Of a DNA stretch of 47,767 bases, positions 1 to 6,949 are shown piece by piece. The notes under the pieces are model-generated. The model ran no database searches, was not told the DNA's origin, and was given only the letters and a program-made list of their open reading frames with translations. How positions within the stretch are numbered: position 1 is the first letter of the stretch; every line of letters starts with the position of its first letter. The stretch is from a virus, in IMG/VR virus record IMGVR_UViG_3300042938_001376, positions 1-47,767 of that record; one strand, 5' to 3'. The position numbers and the translations under genes were made by a program.

Positions 1-2
1 AT

Positions 3-164
3 GACGAAATGCAATTATGGGATAATACTTTAATGGATGGACTTAAAGAAATTAAAGTTGAGGAAGTAATTGACAAAATCAGAAATTATTACAATACCTG
101 TTGTGATATTGATGGAAGATCACCATCTAAAGTAAAATTCAACGAGTTTCTTGATTTATTATAA
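3..164 (+). CDS. 3' end of an unidentified protein, cut by the window edge
   Basis: An open frame runs in from the left edge and stops with TAA after 53 codons. The visible part is charged and probably helical, with a CC pair and the C-terminus KFNEFLDLL. The first in-frame ATG is at 9, but nothing shows whether it is the true start or whether the gene begins outside the window. I do not recognise a family. A host-type promoter box follows almost at once, so the next gene is probably a separate transcription unit. Confidence 0.6.
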   Translation, partial: DEMQLWDNTLMDGLKEIKVEEVIDKIRNYYNTCCDIDGRSPSKVKFNEFLDLL

Positions 165-173
165 AAAAATTTA

Positions 174-181
174 TAAATTTG
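174..181 (+). promoter_or_regulatory. Bacteroidota-type -7 box TAAATTTG, 4 bases before ATG
   Basis: TAAATTTG matches the Bacteroidota sigma-ABfr -7 consensus TAnnTTTG. Exactly four bases (TTTT) separate it from the ATG at 186, the same spacing seen at several other genes here. Transcription would start at or next to the ATG. No clear -33 TTTG is visible. Confidence 0.55.
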
Positions 182-185
182 TTTT

Positions 186-431
186 ATGGGAAAAATAACA
201 ATAGAATTTGATTCGGTAGAAGAATCACAAGATGCAAGAGTGGCACTTGATGCTATGAAGTGGAAGATGGCAATGTGGGATCTTGACCAAAAGTTAAGGT
301 CAACAACCAAACACGGAATTAAGTTTTATTCCAATGAAGAAGCGTCAAGTGAGGAAATAGAGATTTGTCAAAAAATAAGAGATGAAATCAGAGAGACTCT
401 TGAAGGTTATAATTTAAATATAAACGATTAA
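186..431 (+). CDS. Small phage-type protein with MWDLDQ.LR..TK motif
   Basis: An 81-residue acidic soluble protein. It has an N-terminal beta-strand-like segment (ITIEFDSVEE), a helix with KWKMAMWDLDQKLRSTTK (residues about 26-43), and a charged C-terminal helix. From memory, the W-x-x-x-MWDLDQ-x-LR pattern belongs to a small protein repeatedly seen in Bacteroidota phages; its function is unknown. The start is supported by the -7 box at 174-181. It probably begins an early operon with the next two ORFs, the first of which is only 6 bases away. Confidence 0.85.
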   Translation: MGKITIEFDSVEESQDARVALDAMKWKMAMWDLDQKLRSTTKHGIKFYSNEEASSEEIEICQKIRDEIRETLEGYNLNIND

Positions 432-437
432 AAAGAT

Positions 438-680
438 ATGAAACAGACGGCAGTAGAGTGGCTTGAAAAAATACGCCATGGTCAGAAAGAACAACCCTTT
501 GATGATTATGAGTGGGAAATAGCATTTAATCATGCAAAAGAAATGGAGAAAGAGCAATATACAAGAATTAAAGAACTTGAAACTTTTTTAGAAGAAGAAA
601 TAATTGAAGATGTGTATCATTATATGGATCCATTATGGCGTGGAGCAACAAAATTATTAAAGATTAAATTAGAAGAATGA
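438..680 (+). CDS. MKQTAVEWL-type small phage protein, copy 1
   Basis: An 80-residue charged protein that opens with MKQTAVEWL and later has AFNHAKEMEKEQ. The next gene shares the same opening nonapeptide and an ARRMEK/AKEMEK block, so the two are tandem paralogues with divergent middles. This opening is common in small proteins of Bacteroidota phages (recalled knowledge); no function is established. The ORF overlaps the next by four bases (ATGA), so they are probably co-translated. It has no membrane segment and no signal peptide. Confidence 0.88.
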   Translation: MKQTAVEWLEKIRHGQKEQPFDDYEWEIAFNHAKEMEKEQYTRIKELETFLEEEIIEDVYHYMDPLWRGATKLLKIKLEE

Positions 681-907
681 AACAAACAGCAGTAGAATGG
701 TTAATTAAAGAGTTGGATAATTACGAAAAAGGTATCAGTGAATATTTTAGTGAAGTCGCAATTTATAACCACGCAAGAAGAATGGAGAAGCAATCACACA
801 AAGAAACTTGGGATGTAGCACATCAAGCGGGTAGATTTGAAGGTAAAGCTATTGCAGAAGAAAATTGGCAAACATTTGAAACATATTGGGAAGAAGAAGA
901 ACAATAA
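677..907 (+). CDS. MKQTAVEWL-type small phage protein, copy 2
   Basis: A 76-residue paralogue of the preceding gene with the identical opening MKQTAVEWL and the motif YNHARRMEKQ. Its C-terminal half (GRFEGKAIAEENWQTFETYW) differs from copy 1. It starts inside the stop of copy 1. The short gap after it contains a small hairpin (TACCA-TTTTT-TGGTA at 931-945) without a proper U-tract. Function unknown. Confidence 0.88.
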   Translation: MKQTAVEWLIKELDNYEKGISEYFSEVAIYNHARRMEKQSHKETWDVAHQAGRFEGKAIAEENWQTFETYWEEEEQ

Positions 908-983
908 TTTTAGTTTTTTATTTCAAAAAGTACCATTTTTTGGTATAAATCGCAAATTAAAACTAAGTAAAAACAAAAGACAA

Positions 984-1064
984 ATGAAAAAATTATTCAG
1001 ATACCTAATATGGTTACAAAAAGAAAAAATAAACGCAATGGTATATTGCCAACGAGGATTTTAA
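984..1064 (+). CDS. 26-residue microprotein, paralogue of the ORF at 13766
   Basis: ATG at 984 opens MKKLFRYLIWLQKEKINAMV followed by YCQRGF and TAA. A second ORF at 13766-13849 encodes MKRLFKYLSWLEQERIKAMV followed by HCGRGNY. The two share MK(K/R)LF(R/K)YLxWLxxE(K/R)IxAMVxCxRG, an identity level that argues for selection despite the size. Both look like a basic amphipathic helix ending in Cys-x-Arg-Gly. Longer upstream in-frame starts overlap the previous gene and are not shared with the second copy. Function unknown; it may be membrane-associated or a small inhibitor. Confidence 0.7.
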   Translation: MKKLFRYLIWLQKEKINAMVYCQRGF

Positions 1065-1089
1065 AAATAAAACAAAATTTATAAAAAAT

Positions 1090-1539
1090 ATGAAAAAAAT
1101 AATAATTAGTATCGCGTTAATGTTAAACTTAAATGTTAATGCACAATGGATGAACAAAAATATTAATAATGGGTTTGATGATCCTTATCGGATATGTTAT
1201 ACCGCAGAAAATAATGGATCAATTTTAAAGTTAGAAAATGTTGACGGATCAATATTTTTTTATCTTCAGGGTGGATATACTTGTGATGAATACCCAACGG
1301 TAGACTTGTCTTTTTTAGTTAATGGTTCTTATGTGAAATACTCTGAACCTATGGAAGTTTCTGAAGATAGAACAATTATATGGATAGTTAATAACTTAAT
1401 GGAAAGTACTATACTTAACGACTTTAAACTATGTAGTATATTAAAAATTAGGGTAAATGACATAACTTGCTCATCTGAAGTTTTTACCTTCAACATGGCC
1501 GGAAGCACATCGGCACTTAAGTTTATAGGTGAGAAATAA
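1090..1539 (+). CDS. Secreted protein of unknown function
   Basis: 149 residues. Residues 1-19 form a signal peptide (MKKIIISIALMLNLNVNAQ) with the Ala-Gln junction typical of this window. The mature part has Trp, four Cys (C36, C66, C118, C127 approximately) that could form disulfides, and a C-terminal FNMAGSTSAL segment. It looks like a small beta-rich periplasmic or secreted domain; I do not recognise the family. The stop overlaps the ATG of thyA by one base (TAATG), so it is probably expressed in the same operon, an unusual partner for a nucleotide enzyme. Confidence 0.85.
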   Translation: MKKIIISIALMLNLNVNAQWMNKNINNGFDDPYRICYTAENNGSILKLENVDGSIFFYLQGGYTCDEYPTVDLSFLVNGSYVKYSEPMEVSEDRTIIWIVNNLMESTILNDFKLCSILKIRVNDITCSSEVFTFNMAGSTSALKFIGEK

Positions 1540-2690
1540 TGAATAACTTAGATAAACAATACACAGATTTATTACAGGACATTCTTGAAAATGGAGTTAC
1601 AAAATCGGATCGTACTGGTACTGGGACTCTTTCAGTGTTTGGTAGACAGATCCGTCATAAAATGAGTGAGGGATTCCCATTACTTACAACAAAGAAAATG
1701 TCATTCAAAACAATTACAACAGAATTATTGTGGTTCCTTCGTGGTGATTCAGATATTAGGTTTTTATGGGAAAATAATTGTAAAATATGGGACGGTGATT
1801 GGGAAAAAAATTACAAAACTACTTGTTCAGAACCATATACAATAGAAGAGGTTAAACAGAAAGTAAAAGATGGTAATCATTCTTTTCACGATTCAATGTT
1901 TGATATGGGGCAAATCTACGGTAAGCAATGGCGTAATTGGACTAAATTTCAACAATACAAAGGTGAAAAAACTATTGATACTTATCAAATAGACCAAATC
2001 CAAAACCTAATCAACGACCTCAAAACAAACCCAGACTCAAGACGATTAATGGTTAATGCTTGGAATGTGGGTGAATTGGATCAAATGGTTCTTCCACCTT
2101 GTCATTATGGATTTCAAGTTTATACAAGAGAGTTGAGTATAAGTGAAAGAGTAAATTTGTTTATGCAAGGTAAGAAAGTTGAAAGATTTTTAGAAAAGAT
2201 TACCAATAAAGATTTAGATGAAGCAAACATTCCAACCAGATCAATCTCTTTAATGTGGAACCAAAGATCTGCGGATTTATTTTTGGGAATCCCATTCAAT
2301 ATTGCTTCTTATGGACTACTACTTGAAATCTTATCAAAAGAAGTTAATATGGTTCCTGATGAATTGATTGGTAATTTGGGTGATACACATTTATATTTAA
2401 ATCACATTGAACAAGCAAAAGAACAGATTGGTAGACAAATGACATGGGAAGAAAAAATTCAATGGGTAATAAAAAATACTGGTCTTGAAATGGATAATGT
2501 TTTAATAACAGAAGAATTATATAAAAAAACTACACCAACACATACAAGAGAACCATTTGAATTACCAACACTAAATCAGTTCCCAACTTACACAGGAACA
2601 AGACCAAGTATTGAATCGTATGTTGTTGGTGATTTTACATTAAAAGATTATCAATCACATCCACCAATAAAGGCACCATTATCAAATTAA
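1539..2690 (+). CDS. thyA: Thymidylate synthase (ThyA type), extended
   Basis: ThyA methylates dUMP to dTMP with methylene-tetrahydrofolate as donor. Visible motifs in order: SDRTGTGTLSVFG (phosphate-binding Arg, residues about 22-34), FPLLTTKK, ELLWFLRG, GQIYGKQWRNW, DSRRLMVNAWN (dimer-contact arginines), LPPCHYGFQ with catalytic Cys188, RSADLFLGIPFNIASYG, GDTHLYLNH, and a C-terminal FTLKDYQSHPPIKAPLSN. The protein is 383 residues, well above the usual roughly 264. Extra segments lie near residues 86-115 (TTCSEPYTIEEVKQKVKDGN) and 203-235 (between the YTREL and RSISLMW blocks). All catalytic landmarks remain, so it should be active and supports phage DNA synthesis. Confidence 0.97.
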   Translation: MNNLDKQYTDLLQDILENGVTKSDRTGTGTLSVFGRQIRHKMSEGFPLLTTKKMSFKTITTELLWFLRGDSDIRFLWENNCKIWDGDWEKNYKTTCSEPYTIEEVKQKVKDGNHSFHDSMFDMGQIYGKQWRNWTKFQQYKGEKTIDTYQIDQIQNLINDLKTNPDSRRLMVNAWNVGELDQMVLPPCHYGFQVYTRELSISERVNLFMQGKKVERFLEKITNKDLDEANIPTRSISLMWNQRSADLFLGIPFNIASYGLLLEILSKEVNMVPDELIGNLGDTHLYLNHIEQAKEQIGRQMTWEEKIQWVIKNTGLEMDNVLITEELYKKTTPTHTREPFELPTLNQFPTYTGTRPSIESYVVGDFTLKDYQSHPPIKAPLSN

Positions 2691-2697
2691 TAAAATT

Positions 2698-2931
2698 ATG
2701 AAATATAGAAAGAAACCGGTAGAGATTGACGCAATCCAATGGACAGGAGATAACAAATTAGAGATTTTTGATTTTTGTAACATGTCTTATATCACTAATC
2801 AAGAGTTAAGAATTCAAACTTTAGAGGGATCTATGACTGCTAGTATTGGTGACTACATAATCAAAGGAGTTATGGGCGAGTTTTATCCTTGTAAACCTGA
2901 CATTTTTGAAATGACTTACGAAAAAATATAA
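2698..2931 (+). CDS. PGDYG-like small phage protein
   Basis: 77 residues with the pattern MKYRKKPVEIDAIQWTGDN, then SMTASIGDYIIKGVMGEFYP and CKPDIFEMTYE. This is the very common small phage protein related to the PGDYG family (recalled pattern): a predicted compact beta domain whose function is not established. It begins seven bases after thyA and is probably co-transcribed. Confidence 0.9.
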   Translation: MKYRKKPVEIDAIQWTGDNKLEIFDFCNMSYITNQELRIQTLEGSMTASIGDYIIKGVMGEFYPCKPDIFEMTYEKI

Positions 2932-2933
2932 TT

Positions 2934-3173
2934 ATGAATGAACAAAACAATTGGAATGACCCTGTGTTATCAGACGGGGATTTCCCCCAAGTAAACAAAA
3001 CAAAATTCCAAGTAGGAGACAAAGCAGTAAAAGTTAAAGGATATAAGTTCCCATGTACAATCGTATCGGTATTCAAAACCGTAGATGGTAATGTCCGAGT
3101 AGTGGGTGAGATGGATGAGTATGGACTACTCCATATCTTTAATGAGGATCAATTAGAACATTTACATTATTAA
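2934..3173 (+). CDS. Small phage protein with KOW-like beta segment
   Basis: 79 residues. The core FQVGDKAVKVKGYKFPCTIV followed by VGEMDEYGLLHIFNEDQLE is a pattern I recall from small Bacteroidota phage proteins. It looks like a KOW/SH3-like beta barrel, but no function is known. It is separated from the previous gene by two bases, with the start at the first ATG after the upstream stop. Confidence 0.88.
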   Translation: MNEQNNWNDPVLSDGDFPQVNKTKFQVGDKAVKVKGYKFPCTIVSVFKTVDGNVRVVGEMDEYGLLHIFNEDQLEHLHY

Positions 3174-3195
3174 TAATAATGATTATAATAAGATT

Positions 3196-3504
3196 ATGGA
3201 AAAAGAAATATTAAAAGAAACAATTACTAAAGGGAAACCTGAAATTGAAAAAAAACCAAAAAAAAAGTATTACAAAACTAAAACAAAAAATGTAGAAAAT
3301 GTATTAACCGACGTGGTTGCAAATTCTGAAAAACCATTTGTTGCCGCATCGCAAGGATTAAAAATTCCAAAATCAGTTGGAAGCTATTGTATGGGTAATG
3401 GAAAACGATTTTGTATACATTTAGAGACTAAACCAAATTGGTTACATAGAAACTGTATGAAACTATTTTTGGGTTGGGAATGGGTAGATAGCAAAAGTAA
3501 ATAA
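3196..3504 (+). CDS. Unidentified basic small protein
   Basis: 102 residues. The N-terminal third is very Lys-rich (EKKPKKKYYKTKTKN) and probably disordered. The C-terminal half holds three Cys and three Trp (SYCMGNGKRFCIHLE, KPNWLHRNCMKLFLGWEW). It could bind nucleic acid or a metal, but this is only suggested by composition. It is the last gene before the surface-protein block, and a weak hairpin follows the stop. Confidence 0.82.
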   Translation: MEKEILKETITKGKPEIEKKPKKKYYKTKTKNVENVLTDVVANSEKPFVAASQGLKIPKSVGSYCMGNGKRFCIHLETKPNWLHRNCMKLFLGWEWVDSKSK

Positions 3505-3506
3505 AA

Positions 3507-3536
3507 AATTGAATTTTTTTATTCAGTTTGGGTTTT
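3507..3536 (+). terminator. Weak hairpin terminator after the first operon
   Basis: AATTGAAT (3507-3514) pairs with ATTCAGTT (3521-3528) around a T-rich loop, with one G-U pair. The following tract is broken (TGGGTTTT), so termination would be partial. Confidence 0.35.
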
Positions 3537-3542
3537 AAGATA

Positions 3543-3549
3543 TATTTAT
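3543..3549 (+). promoter_or_regulatory. TATTTAT motif upstream of the cohesin-like gene
   Basis: TATTTAT, the putative phage-specific promoter element recurring before late-type genes in this window. Here it lies 30 bases before the ATG at 3580, farther than the usual 4-6. Confidence 0.4.
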
Positions 3550-3579
3550 TTATATCAATTAAACCTAAAAAATAAAAAA

Positions 3580-5490
3580 ATGTCTATTCTATTTAAATTA
3601 CTATTAACCTTAGTTCTTTTATCTCCTTTATTCGTTTTTGCACAGGTACCCGCAGCACCATCTAATGGTTTGTGGGGTATCATCGCATCACAATATCAAG
3701 TAGGAACTACTGCTCAGGGAACGACCCAAGCAAAAATCACATTACAAAATACAACCCTTACAAAATTTGCGGGGGTTCAATTCCGAGTGTTTTACGATAA
3801 TATTGCATTTACAAATGCTGCCGTAACATTAATCGGATCATCAACCAACTTAGACCTTCAGTATATAACAAATACTGTGAATGGTTATATTACCGTTACT
3901 TTAAGTTACACAGGACCAAGTGCGGCGTACACAGTACCAAATGGTGAAAAATTCTTAATTACATTTACTCATGCACCTGCGGCTACTTTCAACAACTTAG
4001 CATCCATAAGTAACTTAACATGGACAGGAGCTCAAACTTTCACACCATATGCCGCAAAACAAGATGGTATGGATACTACTTTAAGTGTTCATAACTATGG
4101 TGGTGTGTTTACACCTGTAAACTTTGCGTATCACGGAACATTTACAAACGTAACCGGTACGGGAGCAAAAACTTTAACTTTAGCTTTAGAAAAGAAACCA
4201 TTAGGTAGTAATACTTGGACACAACACTCTACATATATAACAGATAACGACGGAGATTTTGCAATTTCAGTTCCATTGGATACTACTTTTTGGGATGTTC
4301 GTTTAGCGGTTCAAGGTGATAGTATGGGTGTGGGTAATGTTATCTCATCAACAGATGCTCAATTAATCAATCAGTGGGTATTGGGCAACGGTACTATGAC
4401 AGGATTTAACTACTATACTGCAGATGTTAATGGATCATATGGTACAACAATATCTGACGTATGGGGTGTGTTTGGTAGAGTGTCAGGTAGATTTACTCAG
4501 TGGCCTAACAACACTAAAGATGTTAAATTCTTTACATCATCAGAATACACAACAATTAACGGATCGGCAACTAACTACACATCAACAATTGGTGGAGTCA
4601 CCAACTTTACATTTAATATATTACCGGGTCAACCTGATTCAGTTGTTTATTATGTAATGGTACCGGGTGACGCAAATGGTACAGGTTATCATATGGCTCG
4701 TGTTACACCTATTGAAGTGGTTGTTGGACCGGCACCTGGTTTAGAGAATCAAATCTATAATGTTATCGACACTAAAGTTGAATACGATTTCCCTACACAA
4801 TCTATTGAGGTAAACGTACCACACATTTCAGTACAAGCTGGAAACTTGGTTGAACTTCCCGTTAAAGTTAATACTAACGGGGTAGAGTTAAGTTCATTAC
4901 AATTTGGTTTTATATATGATGACACATTATTAGAATTTAAAGGGATAATTTCTTCGGCAGGTGCTATGAAATGGATTACATATGTTAACCCAAATGATAA
5001 TGAAATTGATTGGGGTGGATTTGACCCAACAAATAATACGAACACATTAAAAGATGGTGACCAAGTAGTTACATTACAATTCTTGGCGTTACAACCACAA
5101 AACTTATGGGAAGCAAGTCCATTATATACTACAAGAAAATTTGCAGGAAATACATTATCTAAAGATTTAACTTTAACTCCTACAAATGGAATCCTTCAAG
5201 TATTAAAGATGGAAGGTGGAAAAATTCTAAATGGTAACAACATGGAAGTTTATCCTAACCCATATCAAGATGAGGTTAACATCACTTTTAAAGTTGAAGA
5301 AACTACAAACGCTACGTTATCAATTTATGATATTGTGGGTAGAAAGTTAGTTACAATTTTGGATACACAAATTCCTAACGGAGTTTATAACTACACTAAA
5401 GATTTAGGACAATTAGCTCCTGGTGTATATATAGTTAAACTTACTGTAGAAAATGGTGTTCCATCATTTGAAAGAATAGTAAAACAATAA
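3580..5490 (+). CDS. T9SS-exported surface protein with two cohesin-like and one dockerin-like domain
   Basis: 636 residues. Signal peptide 1-22 ends VFAQ. Residues about 23-165 and 414-542 each read as a cohesin-like beta sandwich (YQVGTTAQGTTQAKITLQNT and VQAGNLVELPVKVNTNGVEL are the typical first strands; VVTLQFLAL a late strand). Residues about 250-305 resemble a dockerin-like calcium-loop module (STDAQLINQWVLG, then ADVNGSYGTTISDVWGVFG). Residues 554-636 are a type A T9SS sorting domain: MEVYPNPYQDEVNI, LSIYDIVGRKL, APGVYIVKLTVENG. In Bacteroidota such a tail sends the protein through the type IX system to the cell surface. A phage-encoded T9SS client is unusual. Cohesin and dockerin calls are by pattern only. 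Confidence 0.88.
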   Translation: MSILFKLLLTLVLLSPLFVFAQVPAAPSNGLWGIIASQYQVGTTAQGTTQAKITLQNTTLTKFAGVQFRVFYDNIAFTNAAVTLIGSSTNLDLQYITNTVNGYITVTLSYTGPSAAYTVPNGEKFLITFTHAPAATFNNLASISNLTWTGAQTFTPYAAKQDGMDTTLSVHNYGGVFTPVNFAYHGTFTNVTGTGAKTLTLALEKKPLGSNTWTQHSTYITDNDGDFAISVPLDTTFWDVRLAVQGDSMGVGNVISSTDAQLINQWVLGNGTMTGFNYYTADVNGSYGTTISDVWGVFGRVSGRFTQWPNNTKDVKFFTSSEYTTINGSATNYTSTIGGVTNFTFNILPGQPDSVVYYVMVPGDANGTGYHMARVTPIEVVVGPAPGLENQIYNVIDTKVEYDFPTQSIEVNVPHISVQAGNLVELPVKVNTNGVELSSLQFGFIYDDTLLEFKGIISSAGAMKWITYVNPNDNEIDWGGFDPTNNTNTLKDGDQVVTLQFLALQPQNLWEASPLYTTRKFAGNTLSKDLTLTPTNGILQVLKMEGGKILNGNNMEVYPNPYQDEVNITFKVEETTNATLSIYDIVGRKLVTILDTQIPNGVYNYTKDLGQLAPGVYIVKLTVENGVPSFERIVKQ

Positions 5491-5511
5491 ACAAATAAAT
5501 AAAAACAAAAA

Positions 5512-5844
5512 ATGTCAGAAGAAGCACAAGAGACCAATGACGGAACATGGTCAGGTTTGAAAAAAACAATTATTGGTACATTAACAACAGTAATTGCTGG
5601 TGGGGGTACATGGTTAGGTGTTACATTATTTGGTAGTCATGAAGAACCAAAAGAAGAAACTAAAACAGAACAAAGTGGAGGTCAAGCACCAATCACTATT
5701 AATGTGGAACAAAACCAAGAAAATAAACAAAAAACTGAAAACAATGGGGGTAATACAGTAATTCATGAAAGAGTTATTGAGAAACCCGCATCTAATCCCC
5801 AACCGGTTCAACCTCAACCTAAAAAAGAGGAAGAATCTTGGTAA
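5512..5844 (+). CDS. Small membrane-anchored protein with disordered tail
   Basis: 110 residues. A single hydrophobic segment (TIIGTLTTVIAGGGTWLGVT, about 20-41) follows an acidic N-terminus. The rest is Glu/Gln/Asn/Pro-rich, with VIHERVIEKPASNPQPVQPQ, and looks disordered. It has no cleavable signal peptide. It lies directly before a two-segment membrane protein, so a lysis or envelope role is possible, but the sequence does not prove it. Confidence 0.82.
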   Translation: MSEEAQETNDGTWSGLKKTIIGTLTTVIAGGGTWLGVTLFGSHEEPKEETKTEQSGGQAPITINVEQNQENKQKTENNGGNTVIHERVIEKPASNPQPVQPQPKKEEESW

Positions 5845-5881
5845 TAAACAATTAAAATAAACAATTAAAATTAAAATTAAA

Positions 5882-6163
5882 ATGGTAGAAAAGAAAACAA
5901 AAAAGAAATCATTCTTAGTAAGAATGTTTATGGATCATAACGACATTAATGAAAAATCGATAGTAGGTTTTGGGTCATTTATCATGATGGTTATTTGTCT
6001 TGGTGTTGATATATGGACGGGATTACACGGACAAGAAATGCCAATAAATCAATTTATCTATGATGGGTTTTTATGGATAACTTTAGGTTCATTTGGTATT
6101 GCGTCTGTTGATAAATACTTTGCTGGTAAAAACAAAGATAAAGACGAAGAAGTAGAGGGATAA
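5882..6163 (+). CDS. Holin-like membrane protein
   Basis: 93 residues with two hydrophobic segments (SIVGFGSFIMMVICLGVDIW and FIYDGFLWITLGSFGIASVD), a short linker, and a very charged tail (KNKDKDEEVEG). Small size, two membrane spans and a charged C-terminus fit a class II-like holin. A lysozyme is present at 34358, but not adjacent. It could equally be a small structural membrane protein. Confidence 0.8.
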   Translation: MVEKKTKKKSFLVRMFMDHNDINEKSIVGFGSFIMMVICLGVDIWTGLHGQEMPINQFIYDGFLWITLGSFGIASVDKYFAGKNKDKDEEVEG

Positions 6164-6173
6164 TAAAAAATCC

Positions 6174-6233
6174 ACTTTACATATTATTAGAAAAATACTT
6201 TACACATTATGAGAAAAATACTTTACATATTAT
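6174..6233 (+). repeat. 23-base tandem repeat spanning a start codon
   Basis: ACTTTAC begins at 6174, 6197 and 6220, giving units of 23 bases: two full copies plus a 14-base third copy. Copy 2 contains the ATG of the CsgG-like gene (6209). Copy 1 has ATT at the equivalent place, and copy 3 lies inside the signal-peptide coding region. Confidence 0.85.
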
Positions 6234-6949
6234 CACTATTTCTGATTGGATGTAAAACAGTACAAGCCCAACCCCCACAAACCAGTGGGGGTATTGGTTC
6301 TGTAAAGACTGAACAATATCAGGCTGAATTTGAAAAGAAACAATCTATTAATGATGTTGCAAATTATACTGATACAATACAAGTACCCATCCAATTATTA
6401 AAGATTGGTATTAATGAGGAGTTGTATGAGCTATATCCTGAACTTAAAGACAAACGAGTTGGTTTGGGGGTTACAAACATTGTAATTGAGTATTTGGAGT
6501 ATACGGGTAGATTTGTATTTACTGAAGAAAAGGAAGACATCAAACAACGAATGATTGCTCAGGACAAGGCTTCTGATAAAGGAATCTCAGTTAATAAAAT
6601 CGATGTAAAAGGAAATGTGATATTGGCGAAGTACTTTGTTTATATTGAAGTCTACGATTTCAGTGTATCTGAGGATGAGGTTGTAAAAGTTAATGGTCAA
6701 CAGACAACAACACAAACAACTCGTTTAGGGTTACAAATTAAATTTGTAGATGCTGAAACAAGTCAAGTGATTGTAGGATCAGGTCTTGGTGAAGCAAGTA
6801 CGGTGAAAACATCATCATTATTAGGTGATATATCAGACGAGGTTAAATTCAATCAATCAACGATAGGTATTACTACCAAGAAGGCATTGGAAACGGCATC
6901 GTCAAGAGTCGTTAGTAGACTTATTACTAAAGGCGTATTTAAAAATTGA
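6209..6949 (+). CDS. CsgG-like lipoprotein
   Basis: 246 residues. The lipobox LFLIGC gives lipidation at about Cys15. The body matches the CsgG pattern: RVGLGVTNIVIEYLEYTGRF followed by VFTEEKEDIKQRMIAQDKAS; then GNVILAKYFVYIEVYDFSV; then TTRLGLQIKFVDAETSQVIV; and a C-terminal helix with KKALETASSRV. CsgG forms the outer-membrane curli secretion pore. No CsgA/B/E homologue is visible in the window, so the substrate is unknown. It overlaps the next gene by four bases. A shorter paralogue lies at 12327. The CsgG assignment rests on pattern recognition and is fairly but not fully secure. Confidence 0.8.
   Translation: MRKILYILSLFLIGCKTVQAQPPQTSGGIGSVKTEQYQAEFEKKQSINDVANYTDTIQVPIQLLKIGINEELYELYPELKDKRVGLGVTNIVIEYLEYTGRFVFTEEKEDIKQRMIAQDKASDKGISVNKIDVKGNVILAKYFVYIEVYDFSVSEDEVVKVNGQQTTTQTTRLGLQIKFVDAETSQVIVGSGLGEASTVKTSSLLGDISDEVKFNQSTIGITTKKALETASSRVVSRLITKGVFKN

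Noticed and set aside
931-945. Hairpin TACCA-TTTTT-TGGTA as a terminator
   Set aside because: Only five base pairs and no U-tract after it (ATAAATCGC follows).
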